Shown one piece after another: positions 1 through 6,941 of a DNA stretch of 26,400 bases. The stretch spans positions 1 to 26,400 of the forward strand of contig CANQPR010000006.1 of the NCBI GenBank assembly GCA_947625715.1. Reading direction: 5' to 3'. A program made the translations under genes and the position numbers. Below the pieces are notes generated by a model. The model saw only the letters and a list, made by a program, of their open reading frames with translations. It searched no databases and had not been told where the DNA came from. The stretch comes from an uncultured Bacilli bacterium (lineage in GTDB: Bacteria > Bacillota_I > Bacilli_A > RF39 > UBA660). Every line of letters begins with the position of its first letter. The first letter of the stretch is position 1.

Positions 1-58
1 AACATCGATTAGTAAAAACTAACGTGTTAACTAACTAATTAACAATTAAATTAAAAAT

Positions 59-123
59 CTGTGGTTTGAGTCACCTCGAACCAGTCCATAAATGGCTGTA
101 AAAAAATAGGAACAAATCCACAG
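59..123 (+). ncRNA. Structured RNA leader upstream of DUF3800 gene (candidate)
   Basis: CTGTGG at 59-64 pairs with CCACAG at 118-123 and encloses two hairpins. GGTTTGA (63-69) pairs with TCGAACC (76-82) with one G-U, and AGTCCAT (83-89) pairs with ATGGCT (92-97) with a bulge. The outer stem and first hairpin compete for two G residues, so the exact fold is uncertain. Comparative studies have reported several conserved 'DUF3800' RNA motifs next to genes of this family. I infer that this may be one, from location and foldability only. No promoter was identified, and the RNA may begin before the window. Confidence 0.4.
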
Positions 124-131
124 CGCGATTT

Positions 132-157
132 TTATTATACTTCTAGAAGTATAATAA
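132..157. repeat. Perfect 26-bp palindrome
   Basis: The 26 bases are their own reverse complement, centred on TCTAGA between 144 and 145, with no loop. It lies between the structured leader and the DUF3800 gene. No T run follows on either strand, so it does not look like an ordinary terminator. It could be an operator for a dimeric protein, a cruciform, or an extra arm of the leader RNA. Confidence 0.7.
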
Positions 158-180
158 TTCAAAAATATTAATAGAAAGGG

Positions 181-222
181 ATCAATCAATAAGAAATTAA
201 TTAATATTTCTATAAGATTGAT
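181..222 (+). repeat. Long imperfect hairpin before DUF3800 start
   Basis: ATCAATC (181-187) pairs with GATTGAT (216-222). Inside it AGAAAT (192-197) pairs with ATTTCT (206-211), with a symmetric 4-nt internal loop and an 8-nt apical loop. It ends 13 bases before the ATG at 236, so it may affect translation of that gene. It overlaps a possible TTG start at 218, which argues mildly against that start. Confidence 0.5.
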
Positions 223-235
223 TATACGTGAAAGG

Positions 236-1081
236 ATGTCAAAATGGTATGATAAACCTACTAAACTTTTATCAATTGATAAAGATATAGATTATGTAAT
301 GTGTATAGATGAAAATGGTAGTAGTAGTAATTTAACTTATGTATTAAAGCAAATATCAAATGAAAAAGAATTATCAGAAGATGATAAATATTTTACTATT
401 ACGGGTTGTATTTTTACAAAAAAACAATATTTAAATTCAAAAAAATTAATTAAAACACTTAAAAATAAATATTGGAATAATGGATTGTTTTATGATACTA
501 AATTAAATAAAGAAAAAGCAGTTTGTTTTCATTCTAGAGATATAAGAAAACATGATAATTGCTTTAATGATAGTATTATTAATTACAATGAATTTATGAT
601 AGATTTATCTAATACTTTGAAAGACATTCAATGTAAAATTATTTCAATTAGCATTAATTTATATGAATATTTAAAAAAAGGCTACACCCACAATGTTTAT
701 AATGTAGCTTTTGACTTCCTATTAGAAAGATACATTTATGAAACTGAAAATAAGAAAAAAGGTATAATTATGCTTGAAGCAAGAGGGAAAGATGAAGATA
801 AAGAGTTGTTAGAACATATTAGCAAAGTTATTAATAAAACAGGTACTAAACAAATTAGTAATCGAGAATTAAAATCTAAAATAAGTGGAGTATATTTTAA
901 TCCTAAATGGAATGAAGAATATAGTTCTACTTATGTTGGATTAGAAATAACAGACTTATTTTCTTATCCAATTCATAAGTTTGTAAAAAGAAATACAAAA
1001 GATAAAGCATTCTTAATATTTGAAGATAAAATTGTAGGGTATCCTAATTATAAAAATAAAGGAATAAAAACATTCCCTTAA
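236..1081 (+). CDS. DUF3800 domain protein
   Basis: A protein of about 281 residues matching the DUF3800 pattern. An N-terminal strand carries CIDENG at residues 23-28, followed by KYFTITGCIF, the usual acidic 'IDESG ... ffvlgg' start of the family. A C-terminal GLEITDLFSYPI segment matches the family's 'GlqlADlia' helix. The molecular function of DUF3800 is not established; members are often found on mobile or accessory DNA. I use ATG 236, with AAAGG directly before it at an unusually short distance. TTG 218 is an in-frame alternative, so the start is uncertain. Codon use is as AT-rich as its neighbours. It sits upstream of dnaB behind an elaborate structured leader and is probably an accessory insertion. 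No terminator serving the plus strand is visible after it. Confidence 0.75.
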   Translation: MSKWYDKPTKLLSIDKDIDYVMCIDENGSSSNLTYVLKQISNEKELSEDDKYFTITGCIFTKKQYLNSKKLIKTLKNKYWNNGLFYDTKLNKEKAVCFHSRDIRKHDNCFNDSIINYNEFMIDLSNTLKDIQCKIISISINLYEYLKKGYTHNVYNVAFDFLLERYIYETENKKKGIIMLEARGKDEDKELLEHISKVINKTGTKQISNRELKSKISGVYFNPKWNEEYSSTYVGLEITDLFSYPIHKFVKRNTKDKAFLIFEDKIVGYPNYKNKGIKTFP

Positions 1082-1115
1082 AACAAAAAATAAGAACTGG
1101 ATAAACCAGTTCTTA
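1081..1115 (-). terminator. Intrinsic terminator of minus-strand small RNA
   Basis: A perfect 10-bp stem, TAAGAACTGG (1091-1100) with CCAGTTCTTA (1106-1115) and a 5-nt loop, is followed on the minus strand by six T and a further T-rich stretch. The plus strand has no T run after it, so it acts on minus-strand transcription. It abuts the stop codon of the DUF3800 gene. Confidence 0.75.
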
Positions 1116-1161
1116 CCGTCCGCGATACCACGAACCCCAAGCAAATTGAATTGCTTTTGAC
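1083..1161 (-). ncRNA. Small RNA candidate with T-box-like motif
   Basis: The minus strand reads as a self-contained unit: a good promoter at 1168-1196, a predicted start near 1161, about 80 transcribed bases and a strong terminator at 1081-1115. Inside are a small hairpin (AGCAA/TTGCT), then a hairpin GTTCG/CGGAC whose loop holds TGGTATCG, then the terminator stem. GTGGTATCGCGG resembles the T-box sequence GTGGTACCGCG that binds the tRNA acceptor end. The transcript is too short for a T-box stem I and no minus-strand gene follows. It may be a small RNA of unknown function or a decayed T-box tail. Confidence 0.5.
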
Positions 1162-1167
1162 ACAATT

Positions 1168-1196
1168 AATATAACAAAATATTATATATTTGTCAA
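1168..1196 (-). promoter_or_regulatory. Promoter for minus-strand small RNA
   Basis: The minus strand reads TTGACA (1196-1191), a 17-bp spacer, then TATATT (1173-1168). The -35 box is a consensus match and the spacing is optimal. The predicted start near 1161 gives a transcript beginning GTGTC that runs into the terminator at 1081-1115. Confidence 0.6.
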
Positions 1197-1229
1197 TAAT
1201 TATGTCGTTAATAGTATATAAAAAATTTG

Positions 1230-1258
1230 TTGAAAATATGCATGATGAACAATAAAAT
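1230..1258 (+). promoter_or_regulatory. Promoter for dnaB-dnaI-prepilin operon
   Basis: TTGAAA (1230-1235), a 17-bp spacer and TAAAAT (1253-1258) put the transcript start near 1265, about 23 bases before the dnaB ATG and upstream of its Shine-Dalgarno GAGGTG (1277-1282). It is the only good plus-strand promoter seen before dnaB. Confidence 0.5.
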
Positions 1259-1287
1259 AATAAGAAATATAAAAATGAGGTGACTAA

Positions 1288-2565
1288 ATGGATATATCTT
1301 TTTTACCAGCCGATACATATATGGTTATCAATAAAACCGAGTTAACCGAATTAGATCGTAAAAATTTAGTAAATTTATACGAACCAATTATTGGCAGCTT
1401 AGCAGTTAGTCTTTATCTAACTTTGTGGCGTGATTTAGACCGTTATCAAATTGTAAGTATCGAATATACTCATCATCATCTAATGACCCTTTTAAAAAGT
1501 GGTTTAGAACCCATTAAACAAGCAAGAATTACTTTAGAAGCCATTGGTTTAATAAGAACTTATGTAGAAAGAAAAGAACCCAATAACTATATTTATGAAT
1601 TATATTCACCCCTAAATGCCAAAGAATTTTTCGCTAACCCTTTATTTAACGTTGTTTTATATAACAATATTGGTTCTTATGAATATGAATTATTAAAAAA
1701 AGAATATCAAATAATGAAATTTGATTTAAAAAATTATGAAGAAATAACCTCATCATTTGAACAAGTATATAAAACCAGTAGTACCATTCCATCTTTTAGT
1801 GCTAAAGGAAGAACCATAAAACCTTTAAATATCACTGACCAAGTTGATTTTGACCTAATTATATCTAGTTTACCAAAGGGCATATTAAACGAAAGAACTT
1901 TTACCAAAAAAAATAAAGAATTAATGAATCAATTAGCTTTCATCTATAATTTAGATACTTTAAAAATGATTGAAATTTTACGAATGACTTTAAATGAAAA
2001 AGGCTTTATTGATAAAGATTCTTTGCGTATTCAAACTCGTAAATACTATCAATACAATCATCAAGGGAAATTGCCAACTTTAGTTTATCGTACTCAACCT
2101 AATTACTTAAAAAGTCCTAGTGGTGATACATCTAAAAAAGGACGAATAATTGAAGTTTTTGAAACTACTAGTCCCTATGATTTTTTAAAAGCCAAATATC
2201 AAAATGCTAATCCTACTAGTAGAGATTTAAAATTATTGGAAATGTTGGTTATTGATATTGGCTTAACACCAGCGGTTACAAATGTTTTAATTGATTATGT
2301 TTTAAAGAAAAATAATAACAAACTAAATACTTCCTTTGTCGAAACAATCGCAGGACAATGGAAACGTCTAGGCATTAAAACGGCCAAAGAAGCAATGGAA
2401 ACAGCCGAAAAAGAACACAAAAAATATTCTAAAAAATTTCAAAAAGAAACCAACAAAGATACCACTAGTCAAGTACCTGTTTGGTTTAAACAAAACATTG
2501 AAAAAGAACAAATGACTGATGAAGAATTAAAAGATTTAAATAATATGCTCAAAAAATATCAATAA
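1288..2565 (+). CDS. dnaB: Replication initiation protein DnaB (helicase-loader type)
   Basis: A protein of 425 residues of the Bacillus DnaB family. It remodels the origin together with DnaD and recruits the DnaI-helicase complex; it is not the replicative helicase. The N-terminal winged-helix region runs over roughly residues 10-120, including NLYEPIIGSLAVSLYLTLW. A C-terminal DnaD-like domain (about residues 300-380) ends in FVETIAGQW, matching the family's Y/F-x3-I-x3-W signature. The last 50 residues are charged and low complexity. B. subtilis DnaB is about 470 residues, so this one is slightly short. GAGGTG sits 5 bases before the ATG. dnaI follows after 11 bases, the conserved pairing in Bacilli. 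Confidence 0.9.
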   Translation: MDISFLPADTYMVINKTELTELDRKNLVNLYEPIIGSLAVSLYLTLWRDLDRYQIVSIEYTHHHLMTLLKSGLEPIKQARITLEAIGLIRTYVERKEPNNYIYELYSPLNAKEFFANPLFNVVLYNNIGSYEYELLKKEYQIMKFDLKNYEEITSSFEQVYKTSSTIPSFSAKGRTIKPLNITDQVDFDLIISSLPKGILNERTFTKKNKELMNQLAFIYNLDTLKMIEILRMTLNEKGFIDKDSLRIQTRKYYQYNHQGKLPTLVYRTQPNYLKSPSGDTSKKGRIIEVFETTSPYDFLKAKYQNANPTSRDLKLLEMLVIDIGLTPAVTNVLIDYVLKKNNNKLNTSFVETIAGQWKRLGIKTAKEAMETAEKEHKKYSKKFQKETNKDTTSQVPVWFKQNIEKEQMTDEELKDLNNMLKKYQ

Positions 2566-2576
2566 GAGGTGTAAAA

Positions 2577-3458
2577 ATGAATATAAACTTTAAAATCAAA
2601 GAAGAAAAAGAATTAAATGAAAATTTGCTTCAATCTATTAAAGACCCAGCTTTTAATAAATTAGTAAATAAACTTCAATTAACTAAAAAAGAAGCAATGT
2701 ATTTAAATTCTAAATTAAATAAAGAAATATTAGAACATGAAAATTGTCACCATTGTAAAGGTCTGTTTCAATGTCAAAATTCTCTTAAAGGACACTGTTT
2801 TGTTATTCAAAAAGAAAATCAACAGTTATATTATTCTTATGCCCCTTGTAAATACACCAAACAAATTGAAGACCAAAAAAGAGAAAAAAATTTAGAAAAC
2901 ACCTTTTATATGCGAGCTCGCCTAAAAGATATTCATACCAATGATAAAAAAAGATTAAAGGTTATTAAATGGATTATTTTATTTGCTGAAAATTATCAAT
3001 TAAATGAAAATACCAAAGGTCTTTATTTATCAGGAAGCTTTGGCTCAGGTAAAACTTTCTTAATCAGTGCTTTATTTAATGAACTAGAATATTTAAAGGG
3101 CGTTTCCACCAAATTAGTATACTTTCCCGAATTATTAAGAGATTTAAAAAATGATTGGACAGATTACGAAGATAAATTAAGTTATTATGAAAAAGTTGAT
3201 TTATTATGTATTGATGATATTGGTTCAGAAAAAGTAAGTGACTGGTCAAGAGATGAAGTTTTAGGAACTATACTTCAAGCCCGAATGAATAACAACAAAA
3301 CAACTTTTTTTACATCTAATTTAACCTTAGAAGAATTAGAAAATCATTTTAAAACCAAAGATACTAGTGAAGAAATTTTAAAATCAGGAAGAATAATGGA
3401 AAGAATAAAACAACTTTCACTTCCTTTAGAATTAATTAGTGAAAATAAAAGAATATAA
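2577..3458 (+). CDS. dnaI: Helicase loader DnaI
   Basis: A 293-residue AAA+ ATPase that loads the replicative hexameric helicase at origin and restart sites. The N-terminal part holds a Cys/His cluster (ENCHHCKGLFQC ... GHC, about residues 55-78), matching DnaI's zinc-binding helicase-interaction domain. The ATPase domain has Walker A GSFGSGKT (153-160) and Walker B DLLCIDDIG (about 208-216). Length is close to B. subtilis DnaI (about 311). The start has a good GAGGTG upstream and follows dnaB by 11 bases. The next gene, a prepilin, starts within 20 bases of its stop, so this replication operon appears to run on into pilus genes. Confidence 0.93.
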   Translation: MNINFKIKEEKELNENLLQSIKDPAFNKLVNKLQLTKKEAMYLNSKLNKEILEHENCHHCKGLFQCQNSLKGHCFVIQKENQQLYYSYAPCKYTKQIEDQKREKNLENTFYMRARLKDIHTNDKKRLKVIKWIILFAENYQLNENTKGLYLSGSFGSGKTFLISALFNELEYLKGVSTKLVYFPELLRDLKNDWTDYEDKLSYYEKVDLLCIDDIGSEKVSDWSRDEVLGTILQARMNNNKTTFFTSNLTLEELENHFKTKDTSEEILKSGRIMERIKQLSLPLELISENKRI

Positions 3459-3474
3459 AGGGTAGGTGGTTAAT

Positions 3475-3966
3475 TTGCCAAAAAATGGTTTTATTTTACT
3501 GGAGACAATTGTAACAATTTTTATTATTTTATCAGGTGTATTAAGTATTTATTCGATTTATATTAATCATTTAAATAAAATAACTTTAAATTTATATTAT
3601 GATGAGCCAAGTAAAATATATGAGGCTTATTATTTAAAACAACTATTAAATAAAGATATGATAAAAACGAATGAAGATATAACAATTGTTAATGAAACAT
3701 TTTTATCTTCCCCAAGTGATATCGCTTTTTTTGCCTATTTAAAAGATTTTTTTCAAATCAAAGACATTTATATTATAAAAGGTGATATTGACTGTCAGAA
3801 CAATAATTCTTCTTTTTGTAAGGATAAATATATAACCAATTACTTAAAACAGACAAAATTAATAAACAGTGGCTATTATTTAGTTGTAAGAGAACAAAAA
3901 GATTGTGAAAATAAATATTGCTATGATTATTTAACTTCAATAAGGATGGATGATGAATATGAATAA
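3475..3966 (+). CDS. Type IV prepilin-like minor pilin
   Basis: Begins MPKNGFILLETIVT, a class III prepilin leader. Cleavage would fall after Gly5, leaving Phe at +1 and the conserved Glu at +5, followed by a hydrophobic helix of about 20 residues. The rest (163 residues in all) is a small extracellular domain with two closely spaced Cys pairs. I start it at TTG 3475 because AGGTGG (3464-3469) sits 5 bases before it; the GTG at 3466 lies inside that Shine-Dalgarno. The signature places it as a substrate of the prepilin peptidase at 25056-25826. Its end overlaps the next prepilin by 17 bases. The specific ComG or PilV/PilW equivalent cannot be assigned. Confidence 0.75.
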   Translation: MPKNGFILLETIVTIFIILSGVLSIYSIYINHLNKITLNLYYDEPSKIYEAYYLKQLLNKDMIKTNEDITIVNETFLSSPSDIAFFAYLKDFFQIKDIYIIKGDIDCQNNNSSFCKDKYITNYLKQTKLINSGYYLVVREQKDCENKYCYDYLTSIRMDDEYE

Positions 3967-4432
3967 TAAGGGTTTAACATTAATTGAATTATTAGCCACA
4001 ATGTTATTAATTTGCAGTGTAACCATTCTTTTAATAAGCATCTTTAATAATATAAATAATAATACTACTCCTAAAACTTACGCTAGAAAAAATGAAATAA
4101 ATCGTCTGCAGTTTATAAAACTTGTTGAAGATGATTTAATAAATATTGGTCTTGATTGGTGCCAAATGAATGATACATTTGTAAATAATACTTTAACTAT
4201 TCCATTTATAGATGGAACGAAAAAGAAAATCAGTGTTAGTGAAAACCAAATATCTTATGCAGAAAATCAATTTTCACTATCCAAACCATATAAATATGAT
4301 TTAAATAATTTAAAAGTAACTATCTCAAGTGACGATTATGAACAAAAAATATTAAAAATTACTATTCCCATTACTACTTCTAATCAAATTGATGATATAG
4401 AAATTGTTTATTTAGGAGTAAAAAAATGTTAA
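3950..4432 (+). CDS. Type IV prepilin-like minor pilin
   Basis: A 160-residue protein starting with a class III leader: MNNKGLTLIELLATMLL, with Gly before the cleavage site and Glu at +5 (LTLIE), then a hydrophobic helix and a beta-rich tail with one Cys near the end (GVKKC). ATGs at 3950, 3953 and 3959 are all possible. AAGGA at 3942-3946 fits 3950 or 3953 best, and the leader is functional from any of them. It overlaps the preceding prepilin gene by 17 bases, implying coupled translation. Its partner and order suggest a minor pilin that primes or tips the pilus, which is inference. Confidence 0.78.
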   Translation: MMNMNNKGLTLIELLATMLLICSVTILLISIFNNINNNTTPKTYARKNEINRLQFIKLVEDDLINIGLDWCQMNDTFVNNTLTIPFIDGTKKKISVSENQISYAENQFSLSKPYKYDLNNLKVTISSDDYEQKILKITIPITTSNQIDDIEIVYLGVKKC

Positions 4433-4543
4433 AAAAAATTTTAAAAACTTGACATAATTCGTCATTTTTTTTACACAATAAGTGTTAAGATGTAATTGAT
4501 AAAGAGACATAAGTCACAGTAATTTGCAAATTTTTAAATATGT

Positions 4544-4559
4544 TAACCACGCGTGGTTA
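4544..4559. promoter_or_regulatory. 16-bp palindrome, likely operator
   Basis: TAACCACGCGTGGTTA is a perfect palindrome and strikingly G+C-rich for this DNA. It ends one base before the -35 region of the promoter serving the HTH regulator at 4609. The position suits autoregulation by that protein or control by another dimeric factor. The 4433-4543 stretch before it is AT-rich, with a weak TGAC/GTCA inverted repeat and a T run at 4464-4472 that might end the prepilin operon. Confidence 0.6.
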
Positions 4560-4560
4560 G

Positions 4561-4587
4561 TTGTGATTGTCAAATTATTGGTATAAT
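4561..4587 (+). promoter_or_regulatory. Promoter for HTH regulator
   Basis: TATAAT at 4582-4587 is consensus. The best upstream hexamer is TTGTGA (4561-4566) with a short 15-bp spacer, so the -35 is weak and an activator bound at the adjacent palindrome is conceivable. The predicted start near 4594 gives a leader containing AAGGTGA before the ATG at 4609. Confidence 0.5.
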
Positions 4588-4608
4588 TTTTTAAGGTAAG
4601 GTGATATT

Positions 4609-4848
4609 ATGAACCTCTCAGATTCAATTGCAACCAAGATACTTAAAATTTGTGTTGAAAAAAATATAACACCAAATAAGTTGGCGACTATTTGCTGTCT
4701 GACACAAAGTACGATTCAAAATTTAATTACAGGAAAGTCGCACAACCCAAAATTGTTGACGATTGCAAGAATATGTGATGGATTAGGAATTAATTTAAAA
4801 GATTTTTTTGATGATGATTTATTTATCTCAATTGAAAGGGAAGACTAG
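4609..4848 (+). CDS. Cro/CI-type HTH regulator
   Basis: A 79-residue single-domain XRE-family DNA-binding protein. Residues about 8-70 form the five-helix HTH_3 fold, with LATICCLTQSTIQNLITGK as helix-turn-helix and LLTIARICDGLGINLKDFF as the typical closing helices. AAGGTGA lies 5 bases before the ATG. It is preceded by its own promoter and a 16-bp palindrome, which it may bind. The next gene starts 1 base after its stop, so the two are co-transcribed. The target pathway is unknown; the pilin gene just downstream is a possible one. Confidence 0.85.
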   Translation: MNLSDSIATKILKICVEKNITPNKLATICCLTQSTIQNLITGKSHNPKLLTIARICDGLGINLKDFFDDDLFISIERED

Positions 4849-4849
4849 T

Positions 4850-5068
4850 GTGAAACTGATTGAAGAAAAAAATGAAAAAATTCTAATTTTAAACGAAGGT
4901 GAAGAATTAAGAATCAAAACTCTTTACAAAAACAAAATAAGTTTAAAAGTTTCTTGTCATGATCAAGCCCTCTATGTGGAAGATATCATTGATAAAAGAA
5001 TTGAGCAAATCAAAGAAGAACAAATTGCATTAGCATCGTTAAAAAAGCAAAATAAAAAAACGGAATAA
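4850..5068 (+). CDS. Small hypothetical protein downstream of HTH regulator
   Basis: A 72-residue protein that I do not recognise. GTG 4850 is the likely start: AAAGGG sits 9 bases upstream, and the start follows the regulator's stop by 1 base. The N-terminal half looks beta-rich (KILILNEGEELRIKTL ... ISLKVSCHDQALYVED). The C-terminal 35 residues are a charged helix or coiled coil (DKRIEQIKEEQIALASLKKQNKK). No membrane segment. The tight coupling suggests a partner or modulator of the HTH protein, but nothing in the sequence proves it. Confidence 0.6.
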   Translation: MKLIEEKNEKILILNEGEELRIKTLYKNKISLKVSCHDQALYVEDIIDKRIEQIKEEQIALASLKKQNKKTE

Positions 5069-5129
5069 TGCATGTTTTAACTAGGCTTTTTTATCATAAA
5101 ATGATAATCAAGACTCAAATGATTTTAAC

Positions 5130-5159
5130 TTGACAATGAACCTCTTTTTCTTCTATAAT
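5130..5159 (+). promoter_or_regulatory. Strong promoter for pilin gene
   Basis: TTGACA (5130-5135) and TATAAT (5154-5159) are both consensus, with an 18-bp spacer. The predicted start near 5166 leads into AGGTGAGG (5171-5178) and the ATG at 5181. Together with the terminator at 5668-5692 this makes a monocistronic, highly expressed unit, as expected for a major structural pilin. Confidence 0.75.
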
Positions 5160-5180
5160 TATCCTAGAGTAGGTGAGGAT

Positions 5181-5666
5181 ATGAAAAAAAGATTTTCTAA
5201 TAAAGGTTTTACATTGATTGAGTTACTAGCGGTCATTGCTATTTTAGCAGTTATCATGCTAATTGGTGGTCAAAGTGTTTTTGGAGCTTTGCAAACGGCT
5301 CGAAAAGGTGCTTTTAAAACCGAAGTAGGCTATGCAATTCAATCAGCTCAAGCGGCTTATCAAGTTGATGTTTTAAATCAAAAGGTAAAATCTGAAAGTG
5401 TTTGCTATCCAATATCATGGTTAAAAGAACATGAATTTTATGAGAAAAAAGGTAATGATGCTAGCACCTATCAAGGCAGTGTTTTAGTAAGTACTACAGA
5501 TGGGGTAACTTCTTATAAAATATGGATGACTGGTGGCGAATACTTAGTTAAAAATGGCACCTTAGACAATTTAACAACCGATGGTACAGGTGATGGAGCC
5601 GTGGTAAGCAAAAACGAAGAACAAGCAACAGTTGATTGTAATAAAACCGGAACATTGAGAGAATAA
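5181..5666 (+). CDS. Type IV pilin, likely major subunit
   Basis: A 161-residue prepilin. The leader MKKRFSNKG precedes FTLIELLAVIAILAVIMLIG, the canonical class III cleavage site (Gly then Phe, Glu at +5) and N-terminal assembly helix. The body contains SVCYPISWLKEHEFYE and a C-terminal VDCNKTG, a Cys pair that could close a disulfide-bonded loop as in many pilins. The ATG at 5181 is set by AGGTGAGG; the reading frame is open further upstream, but only through the promoter. Isolated transcription from a consensus promoter suggests the abundant subunit. It may equally be a ComGC-like pseudopilin. Confidence 0.8.
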   Translation: MKKRFSNKGFTLIELLAVIAILAVIMLIGGQSVFGALQTARKGAFKTEVGYAIQSAQAAYQVDVLNQKVKSESVCYPISWLKEHEFYEKKGNDASTYQGSVLVSTTDGVTSYKIWMTGGEYLVKNGTLDNLTTDGTGDGAVVSKNEEQATVDCNKTGTLRE

Positions 5667-5667
5667 C

Positions 5668-5692
5668 AAAAGCTCTAGAAAAAGAGCTTTTT
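5668..5692 (+). terminator. Intrinsic terminator after pilin gene
   Basis: AAAAGCTCT (5668-5676) pairs with AGAGCTTTT (5683-5691) across a 6-nt loop and ends in a T run. It begins 2 bases after the pilin stop codon. Confidence 0.85.
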
Positions 5693-5695
5693 AAT

Positions 5696-5704
5696 TGCTA
5701 TAAT
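5696..5704 (+). promoter_or_regulatory. Extended -10 promoter for nfo
   Basis: TGCTATAAT is an extended -10 element with a consensus TATAAT at 5699-5704. There is no good -35 because that region is the upstream terminator. The predicted start near 5711 is about 16 bases before the nfo ATG. Confidence 0.5.
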
Positions 5705-5726
5705 TTAAATAGAAAGAAGTGATATT

Positions 5727-6626
5727 ATGATTATTGGAAGTCATGTTGGCTTTAGTAAAGAGCAATTACTAGGAAGTGTTAAAGAAGCCTTAAGCTATAA
5801 TGCTAATACCTTCATGTTCTATACTGGTGCACCTCAAAATACCATGCGCAGTAAAATTGATCAAAATTTAACCAATGAAGCTCATAAATTAATGCAAGAA
5901 AACAATATTCTTCTTAAAAATGTTATTTGTCATGCTCCTTATATAATTAATTTAGCAAACAACCTAGATAATCGTAAATGGGAATTTAGTATTGAATTTT
6001 TAAAACAAGAAATAAAAAGATGCGAACAACTAGGAATATCATATATTGTTATTCATCCTGGTAGTTCGCTTACTATTGATAAACAAGAAGCCTTAAAAAA
6101 TATCGCAACCGCTTTAAATAAAATATTACAAACCCCAACATCTTGTATGATTTTATTAGAAACCATGGCTGGAAAAGGAAGCGAATGCGGTACGGATATA
6201 ATGCAATTAAAAACAATTATTGACAATGTCGATAAAGAAATTGGAGTGTGTTTAGATACCTGTCATCTTTTTGACTCTGGAGTATCAATTGAAAACTTTG
6301 ACCAATATCTTGATTTATTTGCAAAAGAAATAGGTTTAGATAAAATTCATTGTCTTCATTTAAATGATAGTAAAAATCCTTTAGCATCACACAAAGACCG
6401 ACATGCTAATATCGGTTTTGGCTACATTGGTTTTACAAATCTTTTAAAAGTTATTACAAATCCTCGCCTACAAAATATACCCATTATTCTAGAAACACCT
6501 TATGTTGGTAATACCATCGCTGATAAATCGCGCCTTTATCCTCCTTATAAATTTGAAATTGAAATGCTAAGACAAGGCCAATTTGACCATGAACTATTAG
6601 AAAAAATTATTGCCTACTATAAATAA
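5727..6626 (+). CDS. nfo: Endonuclease IV (AP endonuclease)
   Basis: A 299-residue TIM-barrel AP endonuclease that cuts 5' of abasic sites and removes 3'-blocking groups in base excision repair, using three zinc ions. Family motifs appear in order: NVICHAPYIINL, YIVIHPGS, ILLETMAGKGSECG, GVCLDTCHLFDSG, LHLNDSKNPLASHKDRHANIGFG and IILETP, supplying the zinc-binding His, Asp and Glu residues. Length equals that of Bacillus Nfo (297). Its end overlaps by 10 bases a small convergent gene. In B. subtilis nfo (yqfS) lies in the same broad neighbourhood as rpoD, trmK, yqfT and pbpA, so partial synteny is kept. Confidence 0.96.
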   Translation: MIIGSHVGFSKEQLLGSVKEALSYNANTFMFYTGAPQNTMRSKIDQNLTNEAHKLMQENNILLKNVICHAPYIINLANNLDNRKWEFSIEFLKQEIKRCEQLGISYIVIHPGSSLTIDKQEALKNIATALNKILQTPTSCMILLETMAGKGSECGTDIMQLKTIIDNVDKEIGVCLDTCHLFDSGVSIENFDQYLDLFAKEIGLDKIHCLHLNDSKNPLASHKDRHANIGFGYIGFTNLLKVITNPRLQNIPIILETPYVGNTIADKSRLYPPYKFEIEMLRQGQFDHELLEKIIAYYK

Positions 6627-6877
6627 TGACCATATTTTTGATAATAAATAACCATTAATTTTTTGATTTTATGATAATTTTCTTCACTAAAATTATCTTT
6701 ATATCTTTCTAAATTTAACATATTGGGATTAGCTAAAATACTTTCCCAATTTTTTTTCACGAATTTATACGTAAAATCTAATTCTTTTTCATTTAAAAAA
6801 ACATTATTTTTCAAAGCAAAATCTTTTACTTGCTCAATTGTTAATAATTCCATATATCTTTTTATTAAACCAAACAT
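6617..6877 (-). CDS. Small protein, possibly YqfT/DUF2624-like
   Basis: A minus-strand protein of about 86 residues, convergent with nfo and divergent from the PBP gene. It starts MFGLIKRYMELLTIEQVKDFALKNN and reads as three helices, without membrane segments or cysteines. Genes in this position beside nfo in Bacillus encode YqfT (DUF2624), whose helical pattern (T.eel...a.q....) is loosely similar; this is weak support. Start at 6877: a TATAAT on the minus strand (6893-6888) would start transcription near 6881, which excludes the ATG at 6889. GGTGA lies before 6877 but would be mostly untranscribed, so translation would be close to leaderless. MELLTIEQ at 6853 is another option. Confidence 0.6.
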   Translation of the reverse strand: MFGLIKRYMELLTIEQVKDFALKNNVFLNEKELDFTYKFVKKNWESILANPNMLNLERYKDNFSEENYHKIKKLMVIYYQKYGHYL

Positions 6878-6941
6878 TTTCTTCACCATTATAGTGTATG
6901 AAAAAAAAGAAAAAATTAATACTAATAAATGGTGAGTATTT

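Noticed and set aside
1116..1190. A full T-box riboswitch on the minus strand
   Set aside because: Only about 45 bases separate the predicted start from the motif, too few for stem I with a specifier, and no minus-strand gene follows.
5085..5107. TTATCAT/ATGATAA hairpin as terminator of the HTH gene pair
   Set aside because: No T run follows on either strand; the preceding GCTTTTTT pairs only through an A/T stem with a long loop.
5130..5180. Upstream TTG start for the pilin gene
   Set aside because: The TTG is the first part of the consensus -35 TTGACA and is not transcribed; AGGTGAGG fixes the start at ATG 5181.
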